A stretch of DNA of 64,000 nt from Acrasis kona (lineage: Eukaryota > Heterolobosea > Eutetramitea > Acrasida > Acrasidae). Under the pieces are notes generated by a model that was given only the letters and a program-made list of their open reading frames with translations, was not told the origin of the DNA and made no database searches. Within the stretch, counting starts at the first letter, position 1. Each line of letters starts with the position of its first letter. Both the position numbers and the translations under genes were made by a program. Positions 23,721-33,953 of the stretch are shown one piece after another. Location: the NCBI GenBank assembly GCA_026419775.2, contig JAOPGA020001032.1:43065-107064 (forward strand). Reading direction: 5' to 3'.

Positions 23721-24304
23721 TTTGTCTTTAGGGCGATAATATGATGGTTGCTTTTCTTCACAAAACAAAAATTTTCACTCAATCTAAAATAGAGTTGACT
23801 CTGCGACAATTGGCCAATCTATTACAATAAATCAATAAGGCTACCGGCACTTGTTTTGCATCATGCATACTGGATTATATTGCAATACCGACGATCATCA
23901 TGAATGAAATTTCATTAAAAAATAACATTATCACCGTTATCCGAGATTCAGTACCGATGCTTTGAATACATGCAAACAAAAGGTATTACCGGAGGGCAAA
24001 AAATCACTCAAGTGGGTATACTTTGTAGCGACTAGCAAATCGAACATCGTCAGGCAACAAATTAATTTACCTTCACACGTACGACGCATTACTCGGACTC
24101 GAAATGCCATGTCCAATACAATAACCAGATAATATGGCGATGAGCCTAACCGCCTACAATTGCCGAGGCATCAAACATACAGATAGCACAAAGTCGACTT
24201 GAGACGGAAATAAAGTAAAAGGAAACTAACCATGTCCAACAGTAAATGAAAACTAAACGTTTGAAATGGCCTTTATTCAGTGTATTAAATGTATTGTATC
24301 TCCA
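23721..24304. other. Intergenic stretch, nothing recognised
   Basis: Upstream region of eL34 and 3' flank of the beta-galactosidase. I see no convincing coding frame, RNA gene or repeat. Confidence 0.5.
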
Positions 24305-26642
24305 TCATTCATTGCTTACAATTTGTACATCTTTTACATTTCCACCAATTTCTTCGATAATTACAATCTTGTTTCTGCGCTCTTTGACAAGTTCAGGAGG
24401 AATATGATAGTAGATCTGGGTTGGTTTTCCGCACATGTCCTTCACAAACTCACTACAAGGCACACTTCCCTCGCACTTACCTGGTGTTGTATAATACATA
24501 CCAAGGTCAAACCCATTTACAAAAACATGACCACGATGCAAAGAACCCTGGTCAATTTTGACCGATACAGGATTATTCACTGCCAGTTGCGATACTTTAT
24601 TAGGCACATCAAATTCAGCTACATACCACACTAGTGGTGTATTCTTGTATTTTTCAACATCATCATCCCAAGGTACAACATCCATTCTTACGTTAGGGTC
24701 TACAATACCAAGATGGTCACCTAACAACCCTTTTTGATGTGTCCATAAATCATGTGAAATGTCTTTATTATTTAATAAAAATTCACCAAGAATACCTTTA
24801 TATTCTTTTTGGTTTTTATGAACACCATTATGCAAGCCAAAAGAAACAGAAAGAACAGATAAAATATAATTATTTTTTTTCAATATTTTAAAATTTTTTG
24901 TCAACTTGAAATCTCCGACCTGTTCCATACTAACCACTTGTCCCTTAAATTCATCATTTACAAAAAATAAATAAGCCGATCCATGTCTAGCCTTGAATGA
25001 TATGTTTACATCTTGGTCATCATCAACTTGTTGGTTGACCTGCACCCTATACCACATCCTGTTCACATCATCTTGTGTCACGTTCAATTGTTCCAACAAT
25101 TGATTGGATTTGATGACAGGAACCTTGTTCAATCCATCAATGGGTTCCTTCCAAGCTTTCCATGACAGGGACGACTTTACAATTTGTTGTGATTTGGAGC
25201 GGATCAGAGTTGACCCGACTTGAGAGGTATTAAATAAAACAGTGTCGTCACGATCCAACATCAAAACACTTTTAGCGGACATTGTGATGTTGAGATGATG
25301 GTACAATACGTTGACTTGTACTTTTGATTTGCTATATAAGAAAGTCAAACTGTGCGAACCATTTGTGTGTGTGTATTCATATGCGAATTGTTCTGTGCTA
25401 ATGACCCATTGTGATGTGTGTTGGTTCCACACTGGAATAGGCACTCTTTCGACTTTATCTTGTTGCAATAGCACACTAGCATATTTTGATGTGATGCGAT
25501 GTACGTTTCCAAGGTGAGAGAATTTTGGTTCGTTGAATGTGCCATCGCTGTGTAGATTGACGTCGTAGGCATACTTTGTGGTGATCATTGAAGCAGCGCT
25601 CAAACCATAATTGTTACCTCCGTGCCACATGTAATCTAAAAGACAGTTAGCGAAAGGAATGGTCAAATGATTTTACAAGCATGATATGATCCACCTGCGG
25701 CTATCCACCCCAGAACGCTATAAGCCAAATCTTGTGGAGATCTTGTTGCTTGAGCAGTGCCCCACTGTTCAAACCATCCTTCATTTTCTGTCCACATGAG
25801 AGGCTATAATGATTAATAATAAAGTTGATGAGGTGATGTACCTGATGTGGGTGTTTTGTTGAGTGTTCCTCTACGAAACCATCATCTACACAATTACACG
25901 AATTACATGCCAGTATTGTTTGGTTTGCTGAATCTCCGCTACACATTATCCATGGAACTTGAATGTTCAAATCTTCAATTAACTTTCCGCACCAATTAAT
26001 GTACTCCGGATCGCCATCACGAAATTCATTCTCAATTTGTGATAGAATAATGGGCCCGCCTCTTCTTGCCAAGTATGGTTCCACCATTCTTGCAACGTCT
26101 GTTACAAATCTGCCCATCTCTTTTTTCCAAGGTTCATTGTTGCTCCTAAATGCCATGTTTGGTATGTTGTTCAACCAAACTGGGAGTCCTCCATAGTTCC
26201 ACTCTGCGCATACGTACGGACCGATGCGAAGGTTCACGAAAAGCCCTGCTTCTCGGGCCAAATCCAAGAAACGAAATAAGTCGTAATTAAAATCAAAGTT
26301 GTATTTTTGACCCCTCTTTTTTTCGTGGATGTTCCAGAATACATATGTCTGTATGGTATTTAGTCCGTTGAGTTTGACCTTGTTGAATAAGTCTGATTAA
26401 TTATTAATACAAGAAACTTTTGTGGTCATACCTTTCCACATTGCAGGACTGGATCTTGGGTAATGAATTACTGCTGCCAAAAGCATAGTCCTTTTGCCAT
26501 TGATGGTGATTGCTCTGTCATCATAGGCAACAGTGTATGGTTTACCTGCAAGTTCGTCGTATGTGAGCCATCCTGCTTCCTTTTTGGAAACACTGATCGT
26601 TGTTAAAAAGATCAGTGCGAAAAATACAATGACTTTGATCAT
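24305..26642 (-). CDS. GH35 beta-galactosidase, secreted
   Basis: Exons 26432-26642, 25842-26392, 25677-25803 and 24305-25635, introns 39, 38 and 41 bp, 739 residues. Residues 1-19 are a signal peptide (MIKVIVFFALIFLTTISVS). The GH35 TIM barrel is clear: GKRTMLLAAVIHYPRSSP, NTIQTYVFWNIHE, GPYVCAEWNYGGLPVWL. The acid/base Glu is in LSQIENEF and the nucleophile Glu in WTENEGWF. YMWHGGNNYG, spanning the last splice junction, is also typical. The C-terminal half has the galactose-binding/jelly-roll modules, with FVNGFDLGMYY near the end. It is probably lysosomal or secreted and removes terminal beta-galactose. It resembles plant and protist enzymes in architecture. Confidence 0.93.
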
Positions 26643-26839
26643 GTCTTTTGATTGTTCTTAGGTGGGTTGACTGAGCAACATTACAATTGACGCGTGATCG
26701 TGATGCTGAACCAAACAGACCACGTATAATTGTGCTTGGTAACTTTTTATCAAGAAAATTAATTAAATTTCATACACCTAGTATGCCTGATAAATCGGAA
26801 GTAGTGAATTTAGTACGTCGGTAATTGCGTTTGCAAGTT

Positions 26840-27325
26840 GGATCTAAGTGATGCCTTCTTTAGTATTAAAGTTTGTGAGGATTCTCGTAAATACCTTGGA
26901 TTATACTACAAAGGAAAATTTAATTTAAATGTTACAGGTGGTGTAAATGTCCTCTAGGAGTAAGACCATCAGGAATGGCATGTCAAACCATTACAACAAA
27001 GGCTGCTTTTAATGTGAGTGAGAACATCATTGTGTTCTTTGATGACTTTTTGCTTGTCGCACAGACGTATGCTGAGCTATTAATCCTTGTTAGAAGGTTG
27101 ATAGAGGAATTGGAATCATGGGGATTAAGTGTTAACTATTCCAAGTCTGTTTTAATTCCACAGAGAGAGAAAAATCTTGAGTATCTACGTTTCTCCATAA
27201 ATATGAAGGATAACAGCGTTCGTATTAAATCAAGTATAATACAGAAAATGAGGGAATCGGTTCAATCTGCTGGTCAGAAAGTAGCATTGAGTGAGCAGAC
27301 TGAGTGTATTACTCTTTAAAACATT
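26840..27325 (+). mobile_element. Retrotransposon reverse-transcriptase fossil (DIRS-like or other LTR kin)
   Basis: Fragment of a retrotransposon polymerase, seen as RT-type motifs: KLDLSDAFFSIKV (about 26850-26890), CPLGVRPSG just after 26950, and the catalytic FFDDFLLV with LESWGLSVNYSKSVLIP (27040-27160). The DDFLL followed by SWGLSVNY-KS pattern points to a DIRS-type or related LTR-class element. Only the RT core is seen; no ends, integrase or recombinase are recognisable nearby. It is a broken, partial copy of unknown age. Confidence 0.7.
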
Positions 27326-27349
27326 TTGTACATTTTAGTATTTAACATG

Positions 27350-27780
27350 CAAGCATTAAGACGTTAATGACCAGATGGCCGTTTCAATTTCGTTCCAAGA
27401 GAACATTAAGGCTCTGACGGACAGATAGAAAGAATTGGAGAGCATCATCGTCTTCCAAGAAAAAGTAAATAAGGAGAATCCAATCCGATCCGAAGAACAA
27501 GAAGACCAACACGACAAGAAGAAAAAGAAGAAGCGAGTTAGGGAGCCAGTCCCGCTAGGAAAAGGAAGAGGGCAACGTCCGGCAGTCGAACGTGCACCTC
27601 TGGAAGACCGAGAAGGGAGTCCTCGGCCCCCCAAAAAATCTCATACTTGCTTCGATCCGGGGTGCATTCAAAGTAGACTGGCGTGATACGGCTCTTAGGC
27701 CCTACGTCAAGATGACACTGTCCTTCGACCCTTTGGGATGATGACGCTTTTCGTTTACACGACACTTGTACCCAATAAAC
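27350..27780 (+). other. GC-rich patch with Lys-rich open frame next to the RT fossil
   Basis: Sequence with clearly higher GC than its surroundings. One open frame (27435-27686) encodes a charged, basic segment (EQEDQHDKKKKKKRVREPV, then Arg/Pro-rich). It may be another part of the same retrotransposon, for example a nucleic-acid-binding region, or an unrelated insertion. It looks broken and I cannot name it. An AATAAA lies at its right edge (about 27773). Confidence 0.35.
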
Positions 27781-27988
27781 CTATATATTTATTATTACTT
27801 TTTGTACTAATTTCTTCAACTTTGAAACTTCAAAAGTAGCAGAATTTGGTGCTTTAGTACTCCTTCCAAAGTCACGGGCGTCGATTGACGCACACCTTCC
27901 AAATTCGTTTTTATCCGGAGATCAATCTCGTTAACCACTTATTAAGTGTCTGAATTTGAAAATTCAACAGATTTTGCAAAGACGCAAT

Positions 27989-28291
27989 ATGAGCAAGTGG
28001 ACAGAAGAAGAAAAGAAACGCATTACCAGCACTATATTGAGAGAAATGAGCAAAGAGGACGCGGTAGAACAACTAATAGACTTATTGCCTAACCGCTCGA
28101 AACCTGCCATCAAAAGAATGTGGGAGAAATTGTATCGCGAACAGTTGAATAGCATCAACGAGACTGAAGAAGAAGAAGAAGAAGAAGAAGAAGAGACGGA
28201 TAAACCAGTTTCAATTTTTGAGAATATAAAGCAAGGTATGAGAAAGGATGCTAAAAATAAAAAGAGAAGGTACGCGCCGTACAAACATTAG
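27989..28291 (+). CDS. Small SANT/Myb-like protein
   Basis: 100 residues from the ATG at 27989. MSKWTEEEKKRITSTILREM and IKRMWEKLYREQL have the tryptophan spacing and helix pattern of a SANT/Myb repeat, though only loosely. A run of Glu residues (about 62-73) and a basic tail (KNKKRRYAPYKH) follow. Possibly a small chromatin or DNA-binding protein; family assignment is tentative. Its 3' end overlaps the convergent frame at 28251-28493. Confidence 0.55.
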   Translation: MSKWTEEEKKRITSTILREMSKEDAVEQLIDLLPNRSKPAIKRMWEKLYREQLNSINETEEEEEEEEEETDKPVSIFENIKQGMRKDAKNKKRRYAPYKH

Positions 28292-28493
28292 TAGCATGTT
28301 TGTTAATTGCTGTACTCATGCTACAAATAAAATCATAAACACCTTCTTTTTTAATTTCTATGGAGTTTGTGGGAGTGATTTTTTTTGTGGGTTGTTTTAT
28401 AGGACCAATCATGGTTCTACGAATTTCGTCTCTCCTTGGCATTTTGGCAAGATCAGCCATTCTGTTGCGATGATTTTTAACAAGGGCATCCAT
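28251..28493 (-). CDS. Hypothetical small basic protein
   Basis: 80-codon frame from an ATG at 28493 (MDALVKNHRNRMADLAKMPRR). Basic N-terminus with KKITPTNSIEIKKEGVYDF, more protein-like than random. It overlaps the convergent SANT-like gene by 41 bp, so its true end may be earlier. No family recognised. Divergent from the gene at 28642. Confidence 0.4.
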   Translation of the reverse strand: MDALVKNHRNRMADLAKMPRRDEIRRTMIGPIKQPTKKITPTNSIEIKKEGVYDFICSMSTAINKHATNVCTARTFSFYF

Positions 28494-28641
28494 ACTGCTG
28501 AGTCACACATTGGTATTATTTTTGCTCTGGCTTGCTGTTGCACTACTAGGTCTAAGACAAAGTTTTCAAGTAAAAAACATCAACATTACAACTTGAATAT
28601 CGCACAGAGGTGAAGATACTGAAGCACAGCGCCAAAAGAAA

Positions 28642-29316
28642 ATGGTCACAGATTACTATGCTTATCTCAATACAGCAGCAGAAAAAACCGGTAGGATTCC
28701 CGCTATATTAGAGGACATTGATAAGGACCGAGCAGACATAACAATGGATGATCTGATCCAGCAGCCAAAAATCCTACTCACCAAAGATAGCGAAGTAATT
28801 TGAAACCTCACTTGATATTAAAATTTAGGAACTAAGTGTAGACATGGGCACAAGGTGTGATGAGTTTGTTGGTGGATTGTTCATGACCACCACTGAAACT
28901 AGTTACCTGCTTGCAGAATTCTTTGAAGAGGAGCTTAATAAGGCAAATGATCTACTTGCGGAAAGAAAGGTGGTACAATCATTTAAACAATTCTTTGGTG
29001 CAGTTCACTTAATGACAGTATGTGCAACGATATGTTTTGTTTGTTAATTAGATTCAGGAAATTGATAATTGGTACCGAGATTTCGAGGAAGATGAGGTGA
29101 TTGAAGAGTTGATGGAGATGATCAAAAACATTGTGGAATAAACTTAGGAAGGTTAGCGACGAACAGCTCAACATTGCAAAAGCACCAGATGCACCCGCGG
29201 GTACCTTAGCGAAGAATTTCGTTCATGATTTTGTCAAGAGTCTGGGAGAGAAAGTAAAACAAACAACAAAAGACATTGATGGGGTTGGCGTTCAGTTTGA
29301 TTGGTATCAGGATTGA
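28642..29316 (+). CDS. Hypothetical helical protein, spliced, one frame break
   Basis: Exons 28642-28794, 28829-29017 and 29052-29316, with two 34-bp introns. Reading is MVTDYYAYLNTAAEKTGRIP, DDLIQQPKILL, then TTTETSYLLAEFFEEELNKA and QEIDNWYRDFEEDEVIEEL. In the last exon the frame ends at 29141, but the +1 shifted frame from about 29131 (NKLRKVSDEQLNIAKAP to FDWYQD) continues in the same charged-helical style to 29316. Either the short ending is real or a base is wrong at about 29131. It is a helical, acidic protein of about 220 residues that I do not recognise. Confidence 0.55.
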
Positions 29317-29533
29317 GATAATTGTAAATAAAATTGCCTAAAGTCATGTATTTTTTCAATTTGTTTGACACAAACTTGACTTCTACATCATATTAATTCT
29401 CTTCTCTACTTTCGGCGGTGTTTCTGGTCGCAATTAAAGAGGATTGTTGGTATAAGAAAATTAATGACTGAACTTGCTATTTTTGCGAATAACTGTAAAA
29501 CACAACAGAGCTTAATCGCGTGAAATTGTTTAT

Positions 29534-29995
29534 TTAGAACCATTTAAGCCACTTGCAAAACTCTGCGAATTGAATTTCCTTGTCTTTAGATTGGTCTATC
29601 TGTTGAAATAATTTATCTTGCGCAATACTATCATCTAACTGAACCACCTCCTTCGCAAGTGCTGTAAATTCGCTTCTGGAGATTTTCTTTGAATTGTCAA
29701 CGTCAAATTTCTTGAATATAGCGGCTGCCTGTGTAATGAGATCGATAATTTTATCGGTATGGAATGTCTCGTTAGACCACCACGTTATAAATTCCTCCTG
29801 ATCGATATACCCTGAACCATCAGTATCTATCAACATTAGAAAGGCCTGAACGTTTTCGTCAGTAAATTTATATCCCAAATCCTTGACAAGATTGCCGAAC
29901 TCTTTCACATCTATTTTGCTGTTTCCATCGGTATCATATTTTTTGATGATACTTTTGATAATTTTAGGATCCCTAGTTTTAGTCAGTGTGGCCAT
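29534..29995 (-). CDS. Four-EF-hand calcium-binding protein (paralogue A)
   Basis: 153 residues, intronless. Four EF-hand loops: DTDGNSKIDVKE, DTDGSGYIDQEE, DVDNSKKISRSE and DQSKDKEIQFAE. Loop 2 is fully canonical; loop 3 has Lys at the usual Gly and loop 4 also lacks the central Gly, so calcium affinity of the C-lobe is probably lower. The C-terminus is FCKWLKWF. It is a calcium sensor, not calmodulin itself. A paralogue of identical length lies at 57920-58381. Confidence 0.9.
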   Translation of the reverse strand: MATLTKTRDPKIIKSIIKKYDTDGNSKIDVKEFGNLVKDLGYKFTDENVQAFLMLIDTDGSGYIDQEEFITWWSNETFHTDKIIDLITQAAAIFKKFDVDNSKKISRSEFTALAKEVVQLDDSIAQDKLFQQIDQSKDKEIQFAEFCKWLKWF

Positions 29996-30108
29996 GTCGT
30001 GAGTTCAGGAATTTATAAGGTGTCACTTGTCATAGATAGGGTCAACCACACATGTTGAGGTTTTTTTGGGTTGAGAAACAGTTAAAAATAAATCTTCTTG
30101 AAAACAAG

Positions 30109-30939
30109 ATGTCAAGATCGAAGACTCTGATTATGCCATCCATGATGTACGGCACAGCGTGGAAAAAGGAAAATACCAAAAACTTGGTGATAGCGGCAGT
30201 TTCATCCGGATTTAATGGTATTGATACTGCATGTCAGCCAAAGCATTACAGGGAGGACCTTGTTGGAGAGGCACTTAGCCAACTCTATAGTACCACTCGC
30301 ACAAGAGAATCTTTATTTCTACAAACTAAATTCACGCCCATAAGCGGCCAAGATCCCAACAACATTCCTTATGACCCTAAATCTCCAGTACCAGATCAAG
30401 TTAAGCAATCTATAGAAAAATCCTTACGAAATCTTCGAACGGATTACATTGATTCCATGCTACTACATTCCCCTCTGAATACGCATGACAAAACAATGGA
30501 TGCGTGGAAAATACTTGAACAATATCACAACCACGGCACATTGAAACAGTTGGGCATTAGTAACATTTATGACATAGATCAGCTCAAAAGAATATATTCC
30601 GACTCGACCATCAAACCATCAGTCATACAAAACCGTTTCTATCAAGACACAAGCTATGACAAGGAGATTAGATCGTTTTGTAAGCAACAAAACATAAAGT
30701 ACCAAAGCTTTTGGACACTTACAGCTAATCTTCATTTGATTCGCGACGTGAGGACCTTAGCAGTTTCCAAAACATTGGGAGCAACACCTCAACAAGTGTT
30801 TTTTAGGTGCGTGATGGATCTTGGTATAGTTCCTCTATCGGGAACTACAGACAAGGAGCACATGATGCAGGACCTATGCGTAGAGAAGATGGATCATGTT
30901 CTCGATAGTCTGCCTCATATCAAACACGTTGTTGAGTAA
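30109..30939 (+). CDS. Aldo/keto reductase
   Basis: 276 residues from the ATG at 30109 (MSRSKTLIMPSMMYGTAWKK); an upstream codon in frame is not ATG. NADPH-dependent oxidoreductase TIM barrel. Asp is in GFNGIDTACQ, the catalytic Tyr in PKHYREDLVGEAL, Lys in LFLQTKFTPI and His in DSMLLHSPL. QLGISNIYDI and the C-terminal IVPLSGTTDKEHM are typical cofactor-binding parts. The GTAWKK/TACQPKHY/SFWTLTAN set matches a fungal and protist subgroup of unknown substrate. No intron. Confidence 0.92.
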   Translation: MSRSKTLIMPSMMYGTAWKKENTKNLVIAAVSSGFNGIDTACQPKHYREDLVGEALSQLYSTTRTRESLFLQTKFTPISGQDPNNIPYDPKSPVPDQVKQSIEKSLRNLRTDYIDSMLLHSPLNTHDKTMDAWKILEQYHNHGTLKQLGISNIYDIDQLKRIYSDSTIKPSVIQNRFYQDTSYDKEIRSFCKQQNIKYQSFWTLTANLHLIRDVRTLAVSKTLGATPQQVFFRCVMDLGIVPLSGTTDKEHMMQDLCVEKMDHVLDSLPHIKHVVE

Positions 30940-31346
30940 ATTTATTTGTTTCTATTTTCGTATTGTGCTTTTATTGAAATTTTTACTACTGGATCTCAAC
31001 AGGAGTGCATCATGTTCAAGTCAATTACAATGATTCAAGGAATACCGCGCCTCCGCCTCGAATATAACTGCGGAAAGGAATATTGGGATATTTCACTGGC
31101 ATAGGTATAATGCCAGCATACACTTTAGCAATACATTGTTTATCAACAGTCATCATCATCAGCTCCAATCATTTCTCTTGTTCGAGCGAAACATCAACTC
31201 CATCTGACATGTACATGATAGCCTACATCCCTACGTCAAGCATTATCATCGATGAATCACTGCTACTTCAAGTCTGTTTTTTCAATAAAAATGTTATTTA
31301 GTTTATTTATACATACGACTATAGCCATCCAGATTTACATGATAGG
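30940..31346. other. Intergenic stretch, nothing recognised
   Basis: AT-rich DNA between the reductase and a small minus-strand gene. A minus-strand AATAAA near 31300 would serve the gene at 31347. Confidence 0.5.
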
Positions 31347-31670
31347 TTACTTGAATGTGAAGGAGCTTAGGTATCCTCTGTAATCACCTGCTCTATTAAA
31401 GTATGGGCTATTTGTTTTGCTCCGTAATCTCTTTGATCCTGGCATATTGCGACCATCTGGAATATATGAATCTTCTACGAAGACTATATCCCTTTTCCTT
31501 ACTCCTGACGAAGGCGATGATGTTTGTGCTCTATGAGCTTGTGGCGGAGACACTTTCGGTGGTTCTGTCTGAATCGGTATCGGTATCGATACTACTGATT
31601 CAACATTATTATATATAACTGTTGTCTGCATTGTCTGGTTTATAACTACCCTAACGGTTTCGTTTTGCAT
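31347..31670 (-). CDS. Hypothetical small protein
   Basis: 107 residues, ATG at 31670 (MQNETVRVVINQTMQ). Probably disordered: Pro-rich middle (IPIPIQTEPPKVSPPQ), basic stretch (SSGVRKRDIVFVEDSYIPDG, PGSKRLRSKTNSPYF). The frame looks codon-like and a minus-strand poly(A) signal lies close downstream. No family recognised. Confidence 0.45.
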   Translation of the reverse strand: MQNETVRVVINQTMQTTVIYNNVESVVSIPIPIQTEPPKVSPPQAHRAQTSSPSSGVRKRDIVFVEDSYIPDGRNMPGSKRLRSKTNSPYFNRAGDYRGYLSSFTFK

Positions 31671-31871
31671 TATTCCCTGTGGTTGTTTTTCTAATTATTT
31701 TAAGGTGTAAATTCTTTTTGTTGCTTTGTATCGGACACAATTACCGTCAACGTCACTTTATTTAGTAAAGATTATAAGGATTTGGAGTAGGCGACTGTTT
31801 TTATCTTCTTTATCCGTGTCATCCAATAATACATCTTCCGAAATAAAGTAAACCATCCGATGTAAAAGTTG

Positions 31872-32042
31872 ATGGCTCAATCAATTATAGAATTACTCAA
31901 GAAAGTTTCTACTTCCAAAATTTACATTTGGTATCAATCCAAAAGCGATTTGAATACTGACAGTGTTTTTGTTTTAAATTGACTTTTTTTCTTTTTGAAG
32001 ATAGCGAGGGAGTTCGGATCTCGGGACGATGAAGATGATTGA
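31872..32042 (+). CDS. Possible very short two-exon gene
   Basis: ATG at 31872 gives MAQSIIELLKKVSTSKIYIW, then YQSKSDLNTD. A GT-AG segment ending at 32000 (start 31963 or 31965, 36-38 bp, pyrimidine-rich) leads to IAREFGSRDDEDD and a stop. About 44 residues with an acidic tail. Intron size and tail composition favour a real micro-gene; the donor site is weak. Confidence 0.3.
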
Positions 32043-32531
32043 ATCTAACCCGCTTTATAACATCAACGGCTTTGCGACAATTCATGTTAAAAAATTTTTG
32101 ACTTTAGTAAGATTATAGGTTGATCTTTTCTGTATTCATTCAAGTACAAGTTCTACTTCGCTTTAATGTTTGGAGTATGCAATAAGCATCACACACAATT
32201 AATAGTGTTTAATACCATGACGGAGGTGCTCTGCGCCTATTTTATGCGATACATAATTTCCGGAAGGTGTGTGGGGCTCTCTGTTAAAAAGTCAGAAATA
32301 CAATAAAAAGTGCATTGTATTATAAAAAAGAGGTTTTGTACACGTGCAATAAAATTAAAACATGCTTTATCAAACAGCCAATGTCAAGTATTGTAGGGCG
32401 AATGTCATACATTACAATTACCCTATGTTACAGATAAAGTTTATATTTACATTCGATATCAGATTGGGTAGTACCCTAAAAGTAGAAGGCAGCAAAATGT
32501 TTGTTGTAAACAATCAAATCAATATTGATAG
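32043..32531. other. Intergenic stretch, nothing recognised
   Basis: AT-rich DNA upstream of the TTC38-like gene, without a convincing frame, RNA gene or repeat. Confidence 0.5.
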
Positions 32532-33953
32532 ATGATCCAAGTTGCAAACGGACTTCAACTACTTTCAGTGTCAAAAGATGTTCAATTTTTGTTCGATCAA
32601 GCATTAAGTGAATTCTTAGGATGGTTTGGAAATCCCATTTCAACGCTAAACGAAATCATCAAGAAAGATCCAAACATTATAATGGCACATGTTTTATTAC
32701 TCGCGTTTGATTTGCTAGGCACAGCAATTCCTTTAAACTCCCCGATAATTACAGAACGTGTTGCTCACATCAAAGGCCTTCTGAAAACAGTTCACCACTC
32801 GCATCAAGAATACATGCACGCCAAAGCCATGTTCGCGTGGGCTGATGGTCGTCATGACTTATCAGGAGAGATTTATGAACAAATTTTACTACAACAGCCC
32901 AAAGACATCCTTGCTCTCAAAATTGCCCAAGACTCGTACTTTTATCTCGGTAATACGCAACAACTATACCAGTCAGTTCACGATGTGGTCCATCACTATG
33001 ACGATCCAAGTGTTCCCGATAAGGAGGCATCTTCGATTCAAGATGCTCTCGAGAGGAAACAAATGTTCACAAGAGGATTCGTGTTGGGTATGTACTCGTT
33101 TGGACTCGAAGAGACTGGAAGGTACCAAGAAGCAGAAACTGCCGCGCGCAGGGGTTTATACATTAACAAGTTAGATGCTTGGTCCACGCATGGGTGCGCA
33201 CATGTCATGGAAATGCAGGGAAGACAAGAAGAAGGAATCAAATTCCTATTGGAAAGCAAGAAGGATTGGAGCAAAGCCACAGCACTGGCCTGCCACTTGA
33301 ATTGGCATTTAAGCCTGTACTACATTGAAAAGGGTAATTTCGAGGAGGCGATCAGAATTTATGACAATGACATTAGTAAGAGTGTGGAGAGCGAGGCCAT
33401 GCTGGATTTGGTGGATGGTGCTTCTCTTTTGTATCGTTTACTTTTAGAAAATAAATTAAGCAGGAACGACGATCGGTGGAAGAAACTTCAATCCATTTAC
33501 GGTCCTCATTTAAAAAGTCATGTATTGGTTTTTAATGATGTACATATTGCAATGTGTTATGATGTCCACTCCGACGAGTTCTCTGAATTTTTAAAGTCAT
33601 GGAATCAATATTTACAGTCTCGCCGGCACGACAGTATTGATATTAATAATAAAGTAGCAAATGAAATTGGTGCGTTGATCATTGATTCCATCCTTGCCTA
33701 CGGCGAGCAAAAGTATGAAAGGGTTTATGAGAATCTACATGAATCCGCGGTTGGTTTTAATGGATCTAAGGTCGCCAGAATTGGCGGCAGTCATGCTCAA
33801 AGGGATGTCTTGGCACAACTCCTACTGGGTGCGATGGTTAGGACACCAAAGCAAAATAATATTGTAATGCAGCTATTACAACAAAGAAAGAATGAAAAAC
33901 CAAACAGTGGTGTTACAGACAGATTGATTCAAAAAGCGGTTGAGAATGCATAG
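32532..33953 (+). CDS. TTC38: TTC38-like tetratricopeptide repeat protein
   Basis: Intronless 473-residue protein, close in length to animal TTC38 (about 470). Shared blocks include LALKIAQDSYFYLGN, TRGFVLGMYSFGLEETGRY, INKLDAWSTHGCAHVMEM, ALACHLNWHLSLYYIEKG and RIGGSHAQRDVLAQLL. The end (KPNSGVTDRLIQKAV) also matches the family. TPR-like helical hairpins suggest a cytosolic scaffold; the molecular role of TTC38 is not established. The ATG at 32532 starts just before the first conserved helix. Confidence 0.9.
   Translation: MIQVANGLQLLSVSKDVQFLFDQALSEFLGWFGNPISTLNEIIKKDPNIIMAHVLLLAFDLLGTAIPLNSPIITERVAHIKGLLKTVHHSHQEYMHAKAMFAWADGRHDLSGEIYEQILLQQPKDILALKIAQDSYFYLGNTQQLYQSVHDVVHHYDDPSVPDKEASSIQDALERKQMFTRGFVLGMYSFGLEETGRYQEAETAARRGLYINKLDAWSTHGCAHVMEMQGRQEEGIKFLLESKKDWSKATALACHLNWHLSLYYIEKGNFEEAIRIYDNDISKSVESEAMLDLVDGASLLYRLLLENKLSRNDDRWKKLQSIYGPHLKSHVLVFNDVHIAMCYDVHSDEFSEFLKSWNQYLQSRRHDSIDINNKVANEIGALIIDSILAYGEQKYERVYENLHESAVGFNGSKVARIGGSHAQRDVLAQLLLGAMVRTPKQNNIVMQLLQQRKNEKPNSGVTDRLIQKAVENA

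Noticed and set aside
1-26642. A carbohydrate-degradation gene cluster (GH125, heparinase-like, GH35)
   Set aside because: The three genes are separated by many unrelated housekeeping genes on both strands; there is no sign of coordinated arrangement.
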